DNA of 64,000 nt from Carboxylicivirga sp. (GTDB lineage: Bacteria; Bacteroidota; Bacteroidia; Bacteroidales; Marinilabiliaceae): positions 62,001-126,000 of the forward strand of contig JAOARW010000104.1 in NCBI GenBank assembly GCA_025210475.1, in the 5' to 3' direction. Positions 44,259 through 52,515 of this stretch are shown piece after piece. The position numbers were made by a program, and so were the translations under genes. The number at the start of each line of letters is the position of its first letter. Position 1 is the first letter of the stretch. The notes beneath the pieces are model-generated. The model worked only from the letters and a program-made list of their open reading frames with translations. It did no database searches and was not told the origin of the DNA.

Positions 44259-46967
44259 ATGAAAAGACTAATGTTATTATGCACCTTAATGGGTGTAACT
44301 CTCTTATCGACTGCGCAGATCGACCAGGATGATCCATTCAAAAAAATGGATGAGAAGTACCAATCCCGATTAAATAAAATGAATCAGGATTACGAAGCGA
44401 CGATGAAACGTATGCAGGAAGAATACGATGTGCGTTTGAAACAAATGAATCAGGCCTTTAAAAAATACCTTAAAAAGGGTTTTGCCGAGGTTGAGCAAAC
44501 CGAAGAAAAAGTAAAACCTGTTGAAGTACCAAAGCCAATAAAACAACCTGTTTTCAAGCCAGATAAAAACATTGATGTAAAGCCGGTTGATAAATTGGAT
44601 CCGGTGAAAGAGCCGGAAAGAATTGATATTCCAAAGAAGAGTGATTTACCGGAATTAAGCGATATGCCAGAACCAGTGAGGCCGGATGTGGTGATTGCTG
44701 ATGCAGCAGCTTTTTCGATATCGCCTATCTTTAAAGTACCCGAGGGAACAGAAGCTTACACCAAAAATATACGTGTTGACTTTTTCGGCAGTCCGGCCAG
44801 TTTGCTAGTTGATAAGCGCATGAGTGCCTTAACCATTAAAACCGTAAAACCGGCTTCTTTTGCTAATTATTGGGATGATTTTACGGCGACTTATTACCAG
44901 GTGTATTTAGAGTCGTTGCTTAATTATGCAGAAGATAAGAATCTAAACGACTGGGGGATTTACCAGTTGATTGATCTTACTTCACGCCAACTCCACTCTA
45001 CCGCCAACGGCCGAACAATGTGGACCTGGGCCATGATGAACCAGGCAGGTTATCAGGCCAAAATTGGCTATTCGGGTAATTCAGTGTACCTGCTGTTGCC
45101 GTTTATGCAAGAGGTTTATGAAAAACCTTATTACAGCATCGATGGGAGCAATTTCTACCTGATGAGTGCAAAAAAGGGCATCCGTAACATGATGACCTAT
45201 ACACAGGATTTTGGTGGCGCTACAAAGAAAGTTGATCTTCACTTGCCTTTTGCCTTAAATTTTATCGATCCTGCTAATGCGGTGGTACGTAAGACCACCT
45301 TACCCAACGAAAGTCAGCCATTGGAATTACACCTGGATAAAACGGTAATGGCATTTTTGGCTTCTTACCCTCAAACTGTAAATACGGTTTATTTGAATGC
45401 GGCCATGTCGTCATCGGTAAAAGAAACCTTGTATGAATACCTGACACCCCGATTAAAAGACAAAACGGAAACACAGGCGGTAACTTACCTGTTAAATTAC
45501 CTGCATAATTCATTCGAATATAAAACCGATCGCGACCAGTTTAATAAGGAAAAAATGTTCTTTCCCGATGAACTGTTTTATTATCCTTATTCCGACTGTG
45601 AAGATCGCACTGTTTTATTCACACGCCTGGTTAATGAATTACTTGGTCTGGATGCGGTGGCTCTAACATATTTTAGTCACATGGCGGCAGCTGTTTCATT
45701 TTCTGAACCGGTTGAAGGCTATTCTTTATTGGTTGATGGCAGACGCTATACCATTACTGATCCGACCTATATTAATGCTCCGATAGGTTCGGTTATGCCC
45801 GAGTACGAAAAGTATACGCCGCTGGCCATTAAGATAAATAACGATAGTCGCTTGAATAACATCTGGCAAATGATTGCGCGCTCGGTAGAAGATGGTAATG
45901 AAGGAAGAATTTTTATTGCTGATCGCACAACGGGCGAGAATGGAAAGTTTATTGCATCAGGATGGTTCACCGATGAAATTAGTATCGGTAATCACAATTA
46001 TACAGCTTATGGCGGAACGCGCGATTTATGGTTCGCCACCTTCGATCAGGGAGGTTCTCTGGAGTGGTTTGTACCTGTTAACTGTACCGATAATGGCTAT
46101 ACCCAGGCTTTTAATGTTGGTAAAAAAGGCAATGTTTATGCTTTGATAAACTATACAGGTACTGTTAATATTCATCAGCGGCGCCTGGCCCGCAGCGAGT
46201 ATCCCGCGCATTTGGTCTTAGGCTTATCAAACCGGGCTCAACCCATCATCAGCGAAAACCTGACTTTTGAAGCTCCTGAAGGTAAAAAATTGGCTTTCTA
46301 TGGTAAGTACAGAGCTGATGGTAGCAAAATTGACCTCTTATCATTTCCAACGGATAAGGTGAATTTCGAACCAAAGATTACAGTGGACTCAAGAAACGAA
46401 GTAGTGGTGCGCGGTGTTGTCGGTGAGATTGAAGGACTGACCAAAGAGGTGCCAATCATGTTATCTGCAGCGACTTTTAGCGCCGAAGATCAGATTGAAT
46501 CCTACATGAAAGGTTATGAGCAGCAAGGGATGAACCGTCATATGGTGGCCTTGTTTTCTACCCTGCGACTGCTTTCTCAAAATGGAGGACGTATTTCTGG
46601 TTTAACGGTGCGAAACCTGATGAATAAGCATAATCCTGATTTTTATAAGCATAATCCGGATGTTTATAAAGGTTTACTGAGCATGCAGTTTGTGATTAAC
46701 GATGCCGGTGTTGTAAAGGTGGAGACTTATCAAGAACGCAATGTGTCGTTATTTTCCATGAAAATCAAGAACAATAGTCATTTGCAAATAACACGTCCAT
46801 CGAATGATGTGTACGAAATCAAATGCTTAAATGGCGTCCAGGTGGGGAAAGCCATTGTTTGGTACGACCTAAATGCCATTAAACTCGAAGCAGACGGGAC
46901 CATGGAATTTAATTACGATACCGATCAAACACGACGCAGTATTAGCATTGATGAAGTGATTGATTAG
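44259..46967 (+). CDS. Large exported protein with coiled coil and transglutaminase-like domain
   Basis: The 902 residues begin with a signal peptide (LCTLMGVTLLSTAQ). Residues 25-80 form a highly charged coiled coil (MNQDYEATMKRMQEEYD). Residues 85-145 are a proline-, lysine- and aspartate-rich linker. A middle region includes a transglutaminase/papain-like signature: Cys 447 in YPYSDCEDR, His 474 in SHMAAAVS and Asp 501 in YTITDPTY, with the spacing of transglutaminase-like families. The C-terminal third is beta-rich. The enzyme could crosslink or cleave proteins in the periplasm. No close family is known to me. It lies alone between divergent efflux genes and an acyltransferase-like gene. 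Confidence 0.82.
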   Translation: MKRLMLLCTLMGVTLLSTAQIDQDDPFKKMDEKYQSRLNKMNQDYEATMKRMQEEYDVRLKQMNQAFKKYLKKGFAEVEQTEEKVKPVEVPKPIKQPVFKPDKNIDVKPVDKLDPVKEPERIDIPKKSDLPELSDMPEPVRPDVVIADAAAFSISPIFKVPEGTEAYTKNIRVDFFGSPASLLVDKRMSALTIKTVKPASFANYWDDFTATYYQVYLESLLNYAEDKNLNDWGIYQLIDLTSRQLHSTANGRTMWTWAMMNQAGYQAKIGYSGNSVYLLLPFMQEVYEKPYYSIDGSNFYLMSAKKGIRNMMTYTQDFGGATKKVDLHLPFALNFIDPANAVVRKTTLPNESQPLELHLDKTVMAFLASYPQTVNTVYLNAAMSSSVKETLYEYLTPRLKDKTETQAVTYLLNYLHNSFEYKTDRDQFNKEKMFFPDELFYYPYSDCEDRTVLFTRLVNELLGLDAVALTYFSHMAAAVSFSEPVEGYSLLVDGRRYTITDPTYINAPIGSVMPEYEKYTPLAIKINNDSRLNNIWQMIARSVEDGNEGRIFIADRTTGENGKFIASGWFTDEISIGNHNYTAYGGTRDLWFATFDQGGSLEWFVPVNCTDNGYTQAFNVGKKGNVYALINYTGTVNIHQRRLARSEYPAHLVLGLSNRAQPIISENLTFEAPEGKKLAFYGKYRADGSKIDLLSFPTDKVNFEPKITVDSRNEVVVRGVVGEIEGLTKEVPIMLSAATFSAEDQIESYMKGYEQQGMNRHMVALFSTLRLLSQNGGRISGLTVRNLMNKHNPDFYKHNPDVYKGLLSMQFVINDAGVVKVETYQERNVSLFSMKIKNNSHLQITRPSNDVYEIKCLNGVQVGKAIVWYDLNAIKLEADGTMEFNYDTDQTRRSISIDEVID

Positions 46968-47134
46968 AAGCATAAATAAGAGGTGAGAAGTGAGGAGGGC
47001 AAGAAAATGACGTATAGAAAGTGATAGTTAGTTGTTTGCTATACGTCATGCTAAGCTCTCATCTCTTTTTGATAAATCTCTGTACCGCGGCGCCACTGCG
47101 TTAACTTTTTCATGCACTGCACACCTTGTTCATG

Positions 47135-47142
47135 TACTTTTG
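47135..47142 (+). promoter_or_regulatory. Possible TAnnTTTG -7 box for the DUF5009-type gene
   Basis: TACTTTTG lies about 98 bases before ATG 47240. No clear -33 partner was found. Confidence 0.35.
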
Positions 47143-47239
47143 AAAGACTTAAAAAAAGCAAAACGAAGCACGCTTGGGTTTCGTTTTATTTTTATAATTA
47201 TCTTTCGAAAGGTTTTGAGACGATAACTAATTACAAATA

Positions 47240-48328
47240 ATGGAAAAGAAACAGGAGCGTTTATTGTCGATTGATGCATTGCGTGGATTTGATATGATTT
47301 GGATTGCCGGGGGGGCAACTTTAGTAAACAAGTTGGATGGGGCCATTGGTTCAGAAGTGACTGGAGTGTTGGCAGCCAACATGCAACATGCCCAATGGGA
47401 GGGGTTTACTTTTCTTGATATTATCATGCCTTTATTCCTTTTTATTACAGGCTGTTCAATGGTGTTTTCTTTTCAAAAACGAATAGAAAAGCACGGCCGG
47501 AAAAAGGTTTACAGGCACGTTTTGCAACGCTTCGTTTTGTTGTGGTTATTAGGCATGATCTACCAGGGAAACCTCTTAAGCTTGCAGTGGGAGAAGATCG
47601 ATTTCTTTTCGAATACGCTTCAAGCCATTGCGATTGGTTACCTTGGTGCCTCGTTAATTTTGTTGCTGAAGTCCATTAAGTGGCAAATTGGGGCAACGGC
47701 TTTTTTACTAATTACTTACTGGGGCTTAGTGCATTTTATTCCGGGCTTTGACTTGACGGTTGAAGGAAATTTCGCCATTTATATTGATCAATTACTGTTT
47801 AAATCACACATCGGAAATGCGGAATATGCATGGATACTTCCAAGTTTAAATTTTACCGCCACAGTTATGTTAGGCGTTTTTGCCGGAGAGGTTTTAACCA
47901 ACACTTCCATTGGGAAAAATAAGAAATTAAAACATTTGATAATAATAGGGCTTGGACTTAGCATTTCCGGATTTATCATTAGTTTTCATGATCCTTGTAT
48001 TAAGAAGCTATGGACAAGTTCTTTTACATTGATATCAGGCGGTTATTGTACCTTACTGCTGAGCATATTCTATGGAATAATTGATGTGGCTGGCTATAAA
48101 AAATGGGCTACTCCATTTGTAGTATTGGGTAAAAATGCCTTGTTGGTTTATATGGTATTTGCTTATAATCGATTTGTTGATACAGGTGCAATTGCCCACA
48201 GGATTGTATTCGGGGCAGAACCTTACTTACAAAAATGGTATCCGGTATTGGTAAGTTGTTTGGCTTTAGCCATACTACTTGGGATATTTTACTACCTCAA
48301 TAAAAAACAAACTTTTATAAAGATTTAA
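47240..48328 (+). CDS. DUF5009/HGSNAT-like membrane acyltransferase
   Basis: This 362-residue protein has about ten membrane helices. It begins with RLLSIDALRGFDMIWI, the N-terminal signature of the DUF5009 family related to lysosomal heparan-alpha-glucosaminide N-acetyltransferase, and contains FLDIIMPLFLFITGCSMVFS. Family members may use acetyl-CoA across the membrane to acetylate a glycan, but the bacterial substrate is unknown. It stands alone, with a TACTTTTG box upstream. Confidence 0.88.
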   Translation: MEKKQERLLSIDALRGFDMIWIAGGATLVNKLDGAIGSEVTGVLAANMQHAQWEGFTFLDIIMPLFLFITGCSMVFSFQKRIEKHGRKKVYRHVLQRFVLLWLLGMIYQGNLLSLQWEKIDFFSNTLQAIAIGYLGASLILLLKSIKWQIGATAFLLITYWGLVHFIPGFDLTVEGNFAIYIDQLLFKSHIGNAEYAWILPSLNFTATVMLGVFAGEVLTNTSIGKNKKLKHLIIIGLGLSISGFIISFHDPCIKKLWTSSFTLISGGYCTLLLSIFYGIIDVAGYKKWATPFVVLGKNALLVYMVFAYNRFVDTGAIAHRIVFGAEPYLQKWYPVLVSCLALAILLGIFYYLNKKQTFIKI

Positions 48329-48505
48329 TACCCAAATAGCTTCAATATATGATTATCGCTATAGTTGTATAACCTATCAGAAGCGAGTACCTTGTTTGCT
48401 CATCTCAATTATTGAGACTTGCGTAAGTGCTAAATATTCAGAGGGATTGAAAGCTAACTCAAAATGGAAAATGAAATAAGTTGATCTTAAAACTTGTACT
48501 AACAG

Positions 48506-48531
48506 AAAAAGCGACCAAGGGTCGCTTTTTT
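48506..48531. terminator. Bidirectional terminator between convergent genes
   Basis: Arms GCGACC and GGTCGC (48511-48516, 48520-48525) with a three-base loop are flanked by five A and six T residues. It lies 25 bases after the lipoprotein stop. Confidence 0.85.
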
Positions 48532-48555
48532 AGTTGTTGTTAAAGGAGTATTAAT

Positions 48556-48963
48556 TTATTGTGCTGCTTGTGTAACATATACGTAATCAAAGTAATTGCC
48601 CGACTGTAAGGATATGTCCATTTTGACCATTTTGCCACTTGTATTAGCAGGTAATGAAATAATCATGGTTGTATTATTTTTGCGTTCAAACGTAAATGTA
48701 TCCTCTGTAATTTTGTAGGTGGCTTGGCTCATATCTACCATTTCATGGTCATAAAAGTATGGTTTTCCATTAACTTTAATATGATTAATCCACCATCCAT
48801 CTCCTTTGGTTGTAATTGTTGTAGATTCGGCACCAGGACCGATTTCAACACTTTTTGTAGAGAGGTGGATGTTATCGTCCCAATCGCCTATCGCTTGGTA
48901 TTCATCTTCGGCACACGATACCGTCATTAAAGTGATTACTGCAAATAATAGAAGTTGTTTCAT
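48556..48963 (-). CDS. Hypothetical lipoprotein, BACON-like
   Basis: The 135-residue protein has a lipoprotein signal (LLFAVITLMTVSC) and a single beta-rich domain with TTITTKGDGWWINHIKVNG (split as TTITTKGDGWW and INHIKVNG). The tryptophans and the repeated T/G pattern are typical of BACON-type domains used in glycan binding by Bacteroidota. I am not sure of the family. It is surface-anchored and has no partner enzyme adjacent. Confidence 0.65.
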   Translation of the reverse strand: MKQLLLFAVITLMTVSCAEDEYQAIGDWDDNIHLSTKSVEIGPGAESTTITTKGDGWWINHIKVNGKPYFYDHEMVDMSQATYKITEDTFTFERKNNTTMIISLPANTSGKMVKMDISLQSGNYFDYVYVTQAAQ

Positions 48964-49037
48964 TGTTTTTTTTTCAATAGATTAGTTGGTTAATCGATAG
49001 ATGCAGGGAAATAAGAATAGTTGCGTAAAATGAATTA

Positions 49038-49523
49038 TTAAATGAAAAATTTCCGCACTAAGAAATAACAACACACAACTAAAACAAGTAAAAATCGAAT
49101 TAGAGCTCGATTGGAAAAAACAGGATTGGCAGCAATATTCCGGTTAATTAATCCATAGCCTAAACCAATTACGATATTTATAGTTCCGATAATGAGCATT
49201 ATATGGCTAAGAGGTAAGTGCAATATGGTATATACGATTCCTAATAATGAAACGGACAAGCCTATTGTGGTTACTTTGAATATCACCTGTGCCAGTTTAC
49301 TTACCTGATCATTTAAGGGGGCAAATGCAAGCATAAAATATAGAGTGGCCAATGTGCCAAAGCCCATTACATAAACAAATATGACGGGTGCCGGATAAAT
49401 TAAATCATAGACAAAAGCCATTAGAAGTATAAGTCCCAAGATGATTTCCAAAGGATTAATTCGAGAACTGACCCAGCGGCCATATCGTATGAGTTGTGTA
49501 TTGGTATGGAATGGTGTATTCAT
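49038..49523 (-). CDS. Hypothetical membrane protein
   Basis: The 161 residues contain about five hydrophobic helices (IILGLILLMAFVYDLIY, VIFVYVMGFGTLATLYFMLAF, VIFKVTTIGLSVSLLGIVY, SHIMLIIGTINIVIGLGYG, FLLVLVVCCYFLVRKF). No family is known to me. It lies 25 bases after the small gene at 49549-49833 and likely shares its transcript with the genes up to 52310. Confidence 0.6.
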   Translation of the reverse strand: MNTPFHTNTQLIRYGRWVSSRINPLEIILGLILLMAFVYDLIYPAPVIFVYVMGFGTLATLYFMLAFAPLNDQVSKLAQVIFKVTTIGLSVSLLGIVYTILHLPLSHIMLIIGTINIVIGLGYGLINRNIAANPVFSNRALIRFLLVLVVCCYFLVRKFFI

Positions 49524-49548
49524 ATTTGAGGGTATAGGTAAAATGCTA

Positions 49549-49833
49549 TTAGTCGATCAGCATGAGGAAAAAATAGGAGGCTATGGCAATGCCAATGGCA
49601 ATAACGATTAGTATTATATTTTTTATGAGGTTTCGTTGATTGTCTTTCGCAGATTGTTCCCTGATGGTTTTTATAACTTCAGCGTCAGCATGTTTGCTTT
49701 TAGCGTATTTTCTAGAGAAATCACTTTTCGGTTTTGAAGGCTTAAAGTGTTTATCCTTTAGGTCTTTTACCATTCTTCGGTTTCGCTTTTGGGCATTTAT
49801 GCCGTCTCTAACAAATCCAAGTCCGCCGGTCAT
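49549..49833 (-). CDS. Hypothetical tail-anchored small protein
   Basis: From ATG 49833 this 94-residue protein is highly basic (RKYAKSKHADAEV) and ends with one hydrophobic segment (NIILIVIAIGIAIASYFFLML). It would be inserted by its tail with the basic part in the cytosol. The upstream TTG at 49839 is less likely. It lies 30 bases downstream of the DUF1801 gene. Confidence 0.6.
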   Translation of the reverse strand: MTGGLGFVRDGINAQKRNRRMVKDLKDKHFKPSKPKSDFSRKYAKSKHADAEVIKTIREQSAKDNQRNLIKNIILIVIAIGIAIASYFFLMLID

Positions 49834-49863
49834 AAGCAAAGAGTGTTGATTATAACAATACTT

Positions 49864-50292
49864 TCAGATACCTAAGTTAATTAAATGTTTTACTTTATGA
49901 TAATGTAAGGCAGCTTTAATACAGGCTTTCAATTCCCAAACCGGAATTTTTTGATTGGATTGAAATATAATGACCCGATTAGCTTCAAATTGAAATCGCT
50001 CCTTGAAAATGGTTCTAAAAACTTTAACCAAGCGACTGCTGCACTGAAAATACATTGAATACTGATCGGGTGTTTTCTTTTTCCAATCGATTCTTAAAGT
50101 ACTTCCATGTTTTGTGATATAACTTGGTTCGCCCCATTTAAGTGTTTCGGTTAATTCATTAACAAATTGCATTTCGTGAGCCGTTTCAATAATCAATCCT
50201 CTTAAAAAGTCCATTTTGGCTCTTATATCCTCCGGGTAATTTGAAAATACCTCGTTGACTTTAGGGTCTGATTTTATTATTAATTTTTTCAT
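49864..50292 (-). CDS. DUF1801-domain protein
   Basis: The 142-residue product matches the DUF1801/YdhG-like fold: EVFSNYPEDIRAKMDFLRGLI, LKWGEPSYITKHGSTLRIDW (split as LKWGEPSYIT and KHGSTLRIDW) and a C-terminal KACIKAALHYHKV. The family has no defined enzymatic role. It lies 40 bases after the radical SAM gene on the same strand and may be part of the same transcript. Confidence 0.85.
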   Translation of the reverse strand: MKKLIIKSDPKVNEVFSNYPEDIRAKMDFLRGLIIETAHEMQFVNELTETLKWGEPSYITKHGSTLRIDWKKKTPDQYSMYFQCSSRLVKVFRTIFKERFQFEANRVIIFQSNQKIPVWELKACIKAALHYHKVKHLINLGI

Positions 50293-50332
50293 TGGGGATG
50301 AGATGATTTTGTTGACATATCAGATGAATGTT

Positions 50333-51346
50333 TTATAACCAACAGTTGGGATCTTTCATGGTATATAATCCATTTTTGGCAAATGTCAGGCATTTCAAGC
50401 CGCCATTGCACTCTCCGGTATAAAAACAATTTTTACAGGAACTATCAACGATTTCATTTTGTCGAAGATGTTTAAGAGTATCGTTATTGTTGTAAAGATC
50501 AATTAGGTTGTCCAACTTTAAATTCCCTATAGTAATTGGTAGTCTGCGGCATGGCAATAAATCGCCATTGGGCAAAATGGCCAATAAGGAGTTACCACCT
50601 GAACATTTGTAAGGTTTTCCTCCCGATACAAGAAACTGTAATGCCCTATTGGATGATATGTTTAGCTTTGAAAATAGTTTTCGTTTATTTTTATTCTGTT
50701 CGTTTAATATAATCTGAAAAAACTCCTTGGTTTGTTCTGTTGATAACTCTAATTTGTCTTTTTTATTGGCAGGTAGATATCTGTCAGTCCATACTTTGAA
50801 TGCTTTATGTTTTCTGGCGAATCGAACAACATCCGGAAAACTTTTGTAGTTAGCAACGTTAGCCGTGAATGAAATCATGACCGGGATGTTATATTTTCGA
50901 TAGGTGTGAAGAGCTTTTACAATTTCGTCATAGCTTCCAAGGCCTCTAATGTTATCGTTGGTAATTTTATTTCCCTCTAAGCTTATTTGAATGAATTTTG
51001 GATTCAAATGTTTCAACTCCATGAGTTTATCAGCTGACCATAAATAACCATTAGAAAGAATGCCATATGTGAATAGGTTTTTAGTTTTTACTTTTTGAAG
51101 TAATGGCAAAAAGTTTTCACATAAAAAAGGTTCTCCACCCGTAAAATTGATGTGTGCTTTGAGTTGCGGCTGCTTTTGGCGACATGCATTTACGAACTCA
51201 CATAACTGATCTAGAAACTGAAAAAGATCATTTTTTGACAAACTATTATCTTCATAACTATTTTGATAACAATGTTTACAGCGACGATTACATTTGTCTG
51301 TCAAATGCCATTGAAAGATAATATTATCTGGTACGTTATTAATCAT
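50333..51346 (-). CDS. Radical SAM/SPASM protein, probable peptide maturase
   Basis: From ATG 51346 this 337-residue protein starts with a radical SAM core: C19-x3-C23-x2-C26 in TDKCNRRCKHCYQ and FTGGEPFL near 68-75. The C-terminal SPASM domain has seven cysteines (248, 266, 304, 307, 313, 319 and 335; SSCKNCFYTGEC), the arrangement that holds two auxiliary 4Fe-4S clusters in anSME- and PqqE-type enzymes. These enzymes modify peptides or proteins by radical chemistry. It follows the Cys-Gly-tailed membrane protein gene by 10 bases, so that tail is a plausible substrate. The frame reads back to 51466 only because it antiparallels the Gly-Cys codons of the upstream gene. There is no RRE domain. 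Confidence 0.9.
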   Translation of the reverse strand: MINNVPDNIIFQWHLTDKCNRRCKHCYQNSYEDNSLSKNDLFQFLDQLCEFVNACRQKQPQLKAHINFTGGEPFLCENFLPLLQKVKTKNLFTYGILSNGYLWSADKLMELKHLNPKFIQISLEGNKITNDNIRGLGSYDEIVKALHTYRKYNIPVMISFTANVANYKSFPDVVRFARKHKAFKVWTDRYLPANKKDKLELSTEQTKEFFQIILNEQNKNKRKLFSKLNISSNRALQFLVSGGKPYKCSGGNSLLAILPNGDLLPCRRLPITIGNLKLDNLIDLYNNNDTLKHLRQNEIVDSSCKNCFYTGECNGGLKCLTFAKNGLYTMKDPNCWL

Positions 51347-51356
51347 CCTATTATTA

Positions 51357-52310
51357 TTAGCTGCCGCATCCTCCACAACCACCCCCGCATCCTCCACAAC
51401 CACCCCCGCATCCTCCACTACAACCTCCAGAACAGCCACCGCCACAGCCTGAGCTACACCCACCACAACCTGCGCCAGAGTTTGAGCTAAAAAAGGTGCT
51501 AGTCTGACGAGCTTTCAATAAATAGGTATGTGATAATATACTCTCTAATGCAGTGCCTGCGAAACCTGCAATGCCAAAAATACCTACCGCAAATAATATA
51601 CTGTCACTATCGATGATTGAATTTTTGTTTTCTGATTTTACCCATTTAAACCGCTGTTTAGTCGCTTTTATGAATTCCTTCCCCCGAGATGTTTGTTTAA
51701 AATTCAGTGGTTTGATTTGATGGAACAAAAAGCCAATGGCTATTAAAATGAGAAGAATTAAAAAGAAATATGGTTTGTCTCTATTAATACCATAATATAG
51801 TTTGGTTCCACCAGTACCCAAGAGTAGTATAAGAGCAAAGGCTGTCAGTCTGATTTTGTTGGCAATGTATGATTGGTTTGGAATCAGTCCTAAATCCATT
51901 AGTTTTTCTTGGCTATCTGAAGTTAAGTTTTTAAAAGATCTTAACGATGTTTGGGATAGTAATTGATTGTATTTCTTTGGTTTAATGGAGTAATCGTAAA
52001 TAGCTTTTTCTACCTCACTTATGTTTTTATTCTTTAACGAGTTTTGTTTCAATACGATGGAGTCACCTTCTTTTGTAATCTGAATGGCCTTTAGACGCCA
52101 AAGGTTAAAAACGGCTGAAGAAATAACCCCCTTCAATCCTCTGCTTAGTAAAGCTATATCAAGGGGAGATAAGGACGTTGGTTCCGGCAATCGACTATTG
52201 TCAGTATCCTTGTTTACTAACTTTTTGACAAGTAATATCACTATGGCCGAAAAAATCGAATAGTAAAGTAAGAACAAAGGCCCCGGTATACTAATAAGTT
52301 TATCGATCAT
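51357..52310 (-). CDS. TIGR04222-like membrane protein with Cys-Gly-rich C-terminal tail
   Basis: From ATG 52310 this 317-residue protein has a first helix (about 8-30), a conserved-looking segment SPLDIALLSRGLKGVISSAV (48-67) that resembles the TIGR04222 domain, and helices at about 152-172 and 180-198. A hydrophobic stretch near 238-258 precedes a tail of about 36 residues with ten cysteines at 282, 285, 289, 293, 297, 301, 305, 308, 312 and 315, separated by Gly and Ser. Spacing is 3 or 4 throughout. Such tails are the expected kind of substrate for radical SAM or metal-cluster maturation. The radical SAM gene follows by 10 bases. TTG 52319 is a possible earlier start, but the ATG is better. 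Confidence 0.85.
   Translation of the reverse strand: MIDKLISIPGPLFLLYYSIFSAIVILLVKKLVNKDTDNSRLPEPTSLSPLDIALLSRGLKGVISSAVFNLWRLKAIQITKEGDSIVLKQNSLKNKNISEVEKAIYDYSIKPKKYNQLLSQTSLRSFKNLTSDSQEKLMDLGLIPNQSYIANKIRLTAFALILLLGTGGTKLYYGINRDKPYFFLILLILIAIGFLFHQIKPLNFKQTSRGKEFIKATKQRFKWVKSENKNSIIDSDSILFAVGIFGIAGFAGTALESILSHTYLLKARQTSTFFSSNSGAGCGGCSSGCGGGCSGGCSGGCGGGCGGCGGGCGGCGS
51366..51416 (-). repeat. 21-base tandem repeat coding the Cys-Gly tail
   Basis: Two perfect 21-base units (51366-51386 and 51387-51407) plus a partial third encode Gly-Gly-Gly-Cys-Gly-Gly-Cys in frame. The sequence identity at third positions suggests recent slippage or recombination expansion. Confidence 0.85.
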
Positions 52311-52515
52311 TTTTAGCAATTTAAAGTCATGTTGAAAATAATGTTAGTAAAAAATGAAATTAAAATAATCAATTAATTATCAACTTCATTATAAAATATC
52401 CCAAATCTCTTTTTCATATTTTATGTCAATTCTTCTTTTACAATTTACCATTTCGGATTTTAGGATTCGTTTTTTGAATCATAGTTTTTGATGTGTTAGG
52501 CTATAGAATGTATTT

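Noticed and set aside
47032..47226. Small plus-strand frame before the DUF5009-type gene
   Set aside because: It covers a likely promoter and its content is not protein-like.
51347..51466. N-terminal extension of the radical SAM frame (VVVEDAGVVVEDAG repeats)
   Set aside because: This is out-of-frame reading of the Gly-Cys repeat of the upstream gene; ATG 51346 gives the normal N-terminus.
51263..51490. Plus-strand open frame across the Cys-Gly tail region with His-Asn-His-rich repeats
   Set aside because: It is the antisense of the Gly-Cys codons and of the radical SAM start. It has no plausible start context and only reflects the tandem repeat.
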